Positions 34,696 through 36,516 of a stretch of 36,516 nucleotides of DNA are shown in pieces. The notes below the pieces were generated by a model. That model saw only the letters and a list, made by a program, of their open reading frames with translations, was not told the origin of the DNA and made no database searches. A program made the translations under genes and the position numbers. Location of the stretch: the NCBI RefSeq assembly GCF_000613945.1, contig NZ_BAJY01000026.1, positions 1 to 36,516 of the forward strand, in the 5' to 3' direction. The DNA is from Prevotella falsenii DSM 22864 = JCM 15124. Its GTDB lineage: Bacteria > Bacteroidota > Bacteroidia > Bacteroidales > Bacteroidaceae. How positions within the stretch are numbered: the first letter of the stretch is position 1; every line of letters starts with the position of its first letter.

Positions 34696-36516
34696 TGGAT
34701 ATAAAAAAATGGCGAAAGAGTCTTATTTGTGCTGACAGTAAAGATATTATAAAACGAATTCCAGACAACTCCATAGACTTTATATTAACCGATCCTCCCT
34801 ATAATTTAGGACAGTTTTCAACAGGAAATATTCCACTTCCCGGCCGTTCGGCAATGAATAATGATGTGGCAGAATGGGATAAAATAGACTTTAATCCGGA
34901 AGAGTGGGCAGACGAGTTTTGTCGAATAATAAAGCCAAACGGCAACATTTTATCTTTACATCATACAATCAGTTGGGCAGATGGTATAATTGTTTTGATA
35001 AAAAGTTCGATACAACCAACTTCATGATATGGCATAAAACCAATCCCGCACCTAAAATATTCAAAGCAGGCTTCCTTAATAGTTGCGAAATGATATTTAC
35101 TTGTTGGAATAAAAAACATACTTGGAACTTCATTTCGCAAAAGGAAATGCACAATTTCATAGAAACGCCTATCTGCATGCGTCCCGAACGCCTTGCCAAT
35201 CCTAAGCATCCGGCGCAAAAACCTGTAAAGGTATTAGAGAAGCTGATACGTATTGCCAGTAATGAAGACGATATAATCTTCGACCCTTTTATGGGTGTTG
35301 GCTCTGTGGGAGTAGCTGCGATGAAACTAAAAAGGAAATTTATCGGTATAGAGATAGATGAAACATATTGTAAAGCTGCTGTTGCTCGTATTAATAAAGA
35401 ACTTGAAATGAAAGAAAATAAGGCTGAATATGAAATTAGTTCAGAAACGGTTATGGTGAAAGAACCGGATTTTTCGTATATGCAAGAAGCTTGTGCGCCG
35501 TTGGATACAGTTGTACAGAAAACTGCACCTAAATGGATTATTGATATAGAAAGGTCTGTGAAAACCCCTGAAGAAAGTGTGAATGAAACCTTAACAACTC
35601 ATAAGAGCAAGACAGATAAGTTGCGCCCATTGTTGAAATGGCCTGGTGGAAAAGAGAAAGAATTAAAGTATATTCTGCCATTATTGCCCGATTTTGAAAA
35701 CTATTATGAACCGTTTGTTGGTGGAGGTTCGGTTTTTGCAGCAATGAAAGCCAAGAAATATTTTGTAAACGATAAGTCGGAAGCTCTTATTGGCATTTAC
35801 AATGGCATAGCGAAAAGCGATGAACAGTTCTTCTTTTGGTTGGATAATATAAGTTCTACATGGAGGAATATGTTTCGTTTTGCGCAAGAAGAGATTGCTA
35901 TAAAAACGGCTTATAAGAGTTATCGTACAGATGAGATAAACGAAACCGACCTGTTTTCTTTTCTGCAAAGCTACCTGTCTGATGTAAAGAAAACCAACAC
36001 GTTCAGTCAATATATAGCCGATAGCTTTCATTGGCATAGGCAAGAGATGGAAGAAATATTTGAGAAAAACATAAAAGACAAGATGCGTCGAATGAAGAAA
36101 ATAGAACTTGAGCGTGGCTTTTTGTCTGAAAACGATGTGCAAAAAAATATTGAAACTGCCTATATGAGCACGCTTTATACATATTTTCGCATGCTTTATA
36201 ACGATAAGAAAATTGCATCTGAAACCCCGTCTTTGCACACAAGTCTCTTCCTGTTTTTACGTTATTACGCTTACAGCGGTATGTTTCGATATAACGACAA
36301 AGGCGAATTCAATGTTCCATACGGTGGAATGTCGTACAACAAGAAGTCGTTACAGAAAGAAATAGACTATTATAAGTCGGAGTCATTATTGGAGAAATTT
36401 CGCAGAACAACCGTATTCTGTTTGGATTTTGAGGAGTTTTTCTATAAGTTTAAACCCAAAGAAAATGATTTCATTTTTTTAGATCCGCCTTACGACAGCG
36501 ATTTTTCTACTTACGA
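34695..36516 (+). CDS. fused beta-class and D12 (alpha) class DNA methyltransferase (frameshifted; runs off window)
   Basis: Two methyltransferase domains in one reading frame after restoring one T in the run at 34948-34951 (AACATTTTATC should read AACATTTTTATC). From there the frame stays open to the window edge, giving at least 607 residues. Domain 1 (about 1-225) has the beta-class order: TDPPYN at 32-37, FTSYNQLGRWYN after the repaired site, KPVKVLEKLIRIAS, then SAM-binding FDPFMGVGS at 196-204. A linker (about 230-310) joins domain 2, of the D12/Dam alpha-class order: LKWPGGKEKEL at about 314, YEPFVGGGSVF at about 338, and catalytic DPPYDSD at 597, close to the cut-off end. It should protect the sites cut by the upstream endonuclease; which base each domain methylates is not determined. 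Confidence 0.85.

Noticed and set aside
34948..34951. Phase-variable tract switching the methyltransferase
   Set aside because: A run of four or five T is too short for typical slippage, and an off state would leave the endonuclease unopposed.

Overview
The window looks like chromosomal DNA of a Bacteroidales bacterium, most likely an oral Prevotella. The evidence is: TAnnTTTG-type -7 promoter boxes (with TTTG-like -33 boxes about 19-20 bp upstream) in front of many genes, A/T-rich start regions without Shine-Dalgarno motifs, a type IX secretion (T9SS) C-terminal sorting domain on a leucine-rich-repeat surface protein, a fused NfnA-NfnB oxidoreductase, and the gene orders infC-rpmI-rplT, lon-tgt-lptG and pyrB-pyrI. 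The genus is inferred from gene content, not from a database match.

Layout: (1) 1-1636, the translation operon infC-rpmI-rplT with its terminator. (2) 1.6-5.0 kb, a repeat-rich intergenic stretch with a 200-bp MITE-like element, then tex on the minus strand. (3) 5.0-9.2 kb, an ABC-F ATPase and an exported M13 zinc metallopeptidase. (4) 9.5-16.1 kb on the minus strand: fused NADPH/ferredoxin oxidoreductase, serS, and a biotin-dependent (methylmalonyl-CoA) decarboxylase cluster with a 49-residue protein between the carboxyltransferase and the biotin carrier. (5) 16.8-23.5 kb on the minus strand: lon-tgt-lptG followed by a DEAD-box helicase. (6) 24.2-28 kb: trmB, a transposase remnant, and a duplicated leucine-rich-repeat T9SS cargo protein. 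(7) 28.4-31.7 kb on the minus strand: an exported protein of unknown function and a class A penicillin-binding protein. (8) 32.5-36.5 kb: pyrBI, then a restriction-modification locus made of a TdeIII-like endonuclease and a fusion of two different DNA methyltransferases. The fusion runs off the right edge of the window.

Two things deserve most attention. First, the right-hand restriction-modification locus: after restoring one base, a beta-class methyltransferase (DPPYN before FDPFMGVGS) and a D12/alpha-class adenine methyltransferase (EPFVGGGS before DPPYDSD) form one polypeptide, start-stop overlapped with the endonuclease gene. Second, a family of structured intergenic repeats: six copies, all in the same orientation, each about 200-600 bp, built around two adjacent hairpins of the CGTAGGTTTT/AAAACCTACG type and, in longer copies, bounded by a GAGTTCGG(C/T)ATAAG-like signature.

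Six genes (infC, the ABC-F gene, lptG, the LRR gene, the PBP gene and the methyltransferase) carry nine single-base frameshifts, eight deletions and one insertion. Each can be explained by a miscounted run of identical bases. Several affected genes are expected to be essential, so sequencing or assembly error is more likely than gene death. I annotate these as whole genes with the frameshift positions stated.
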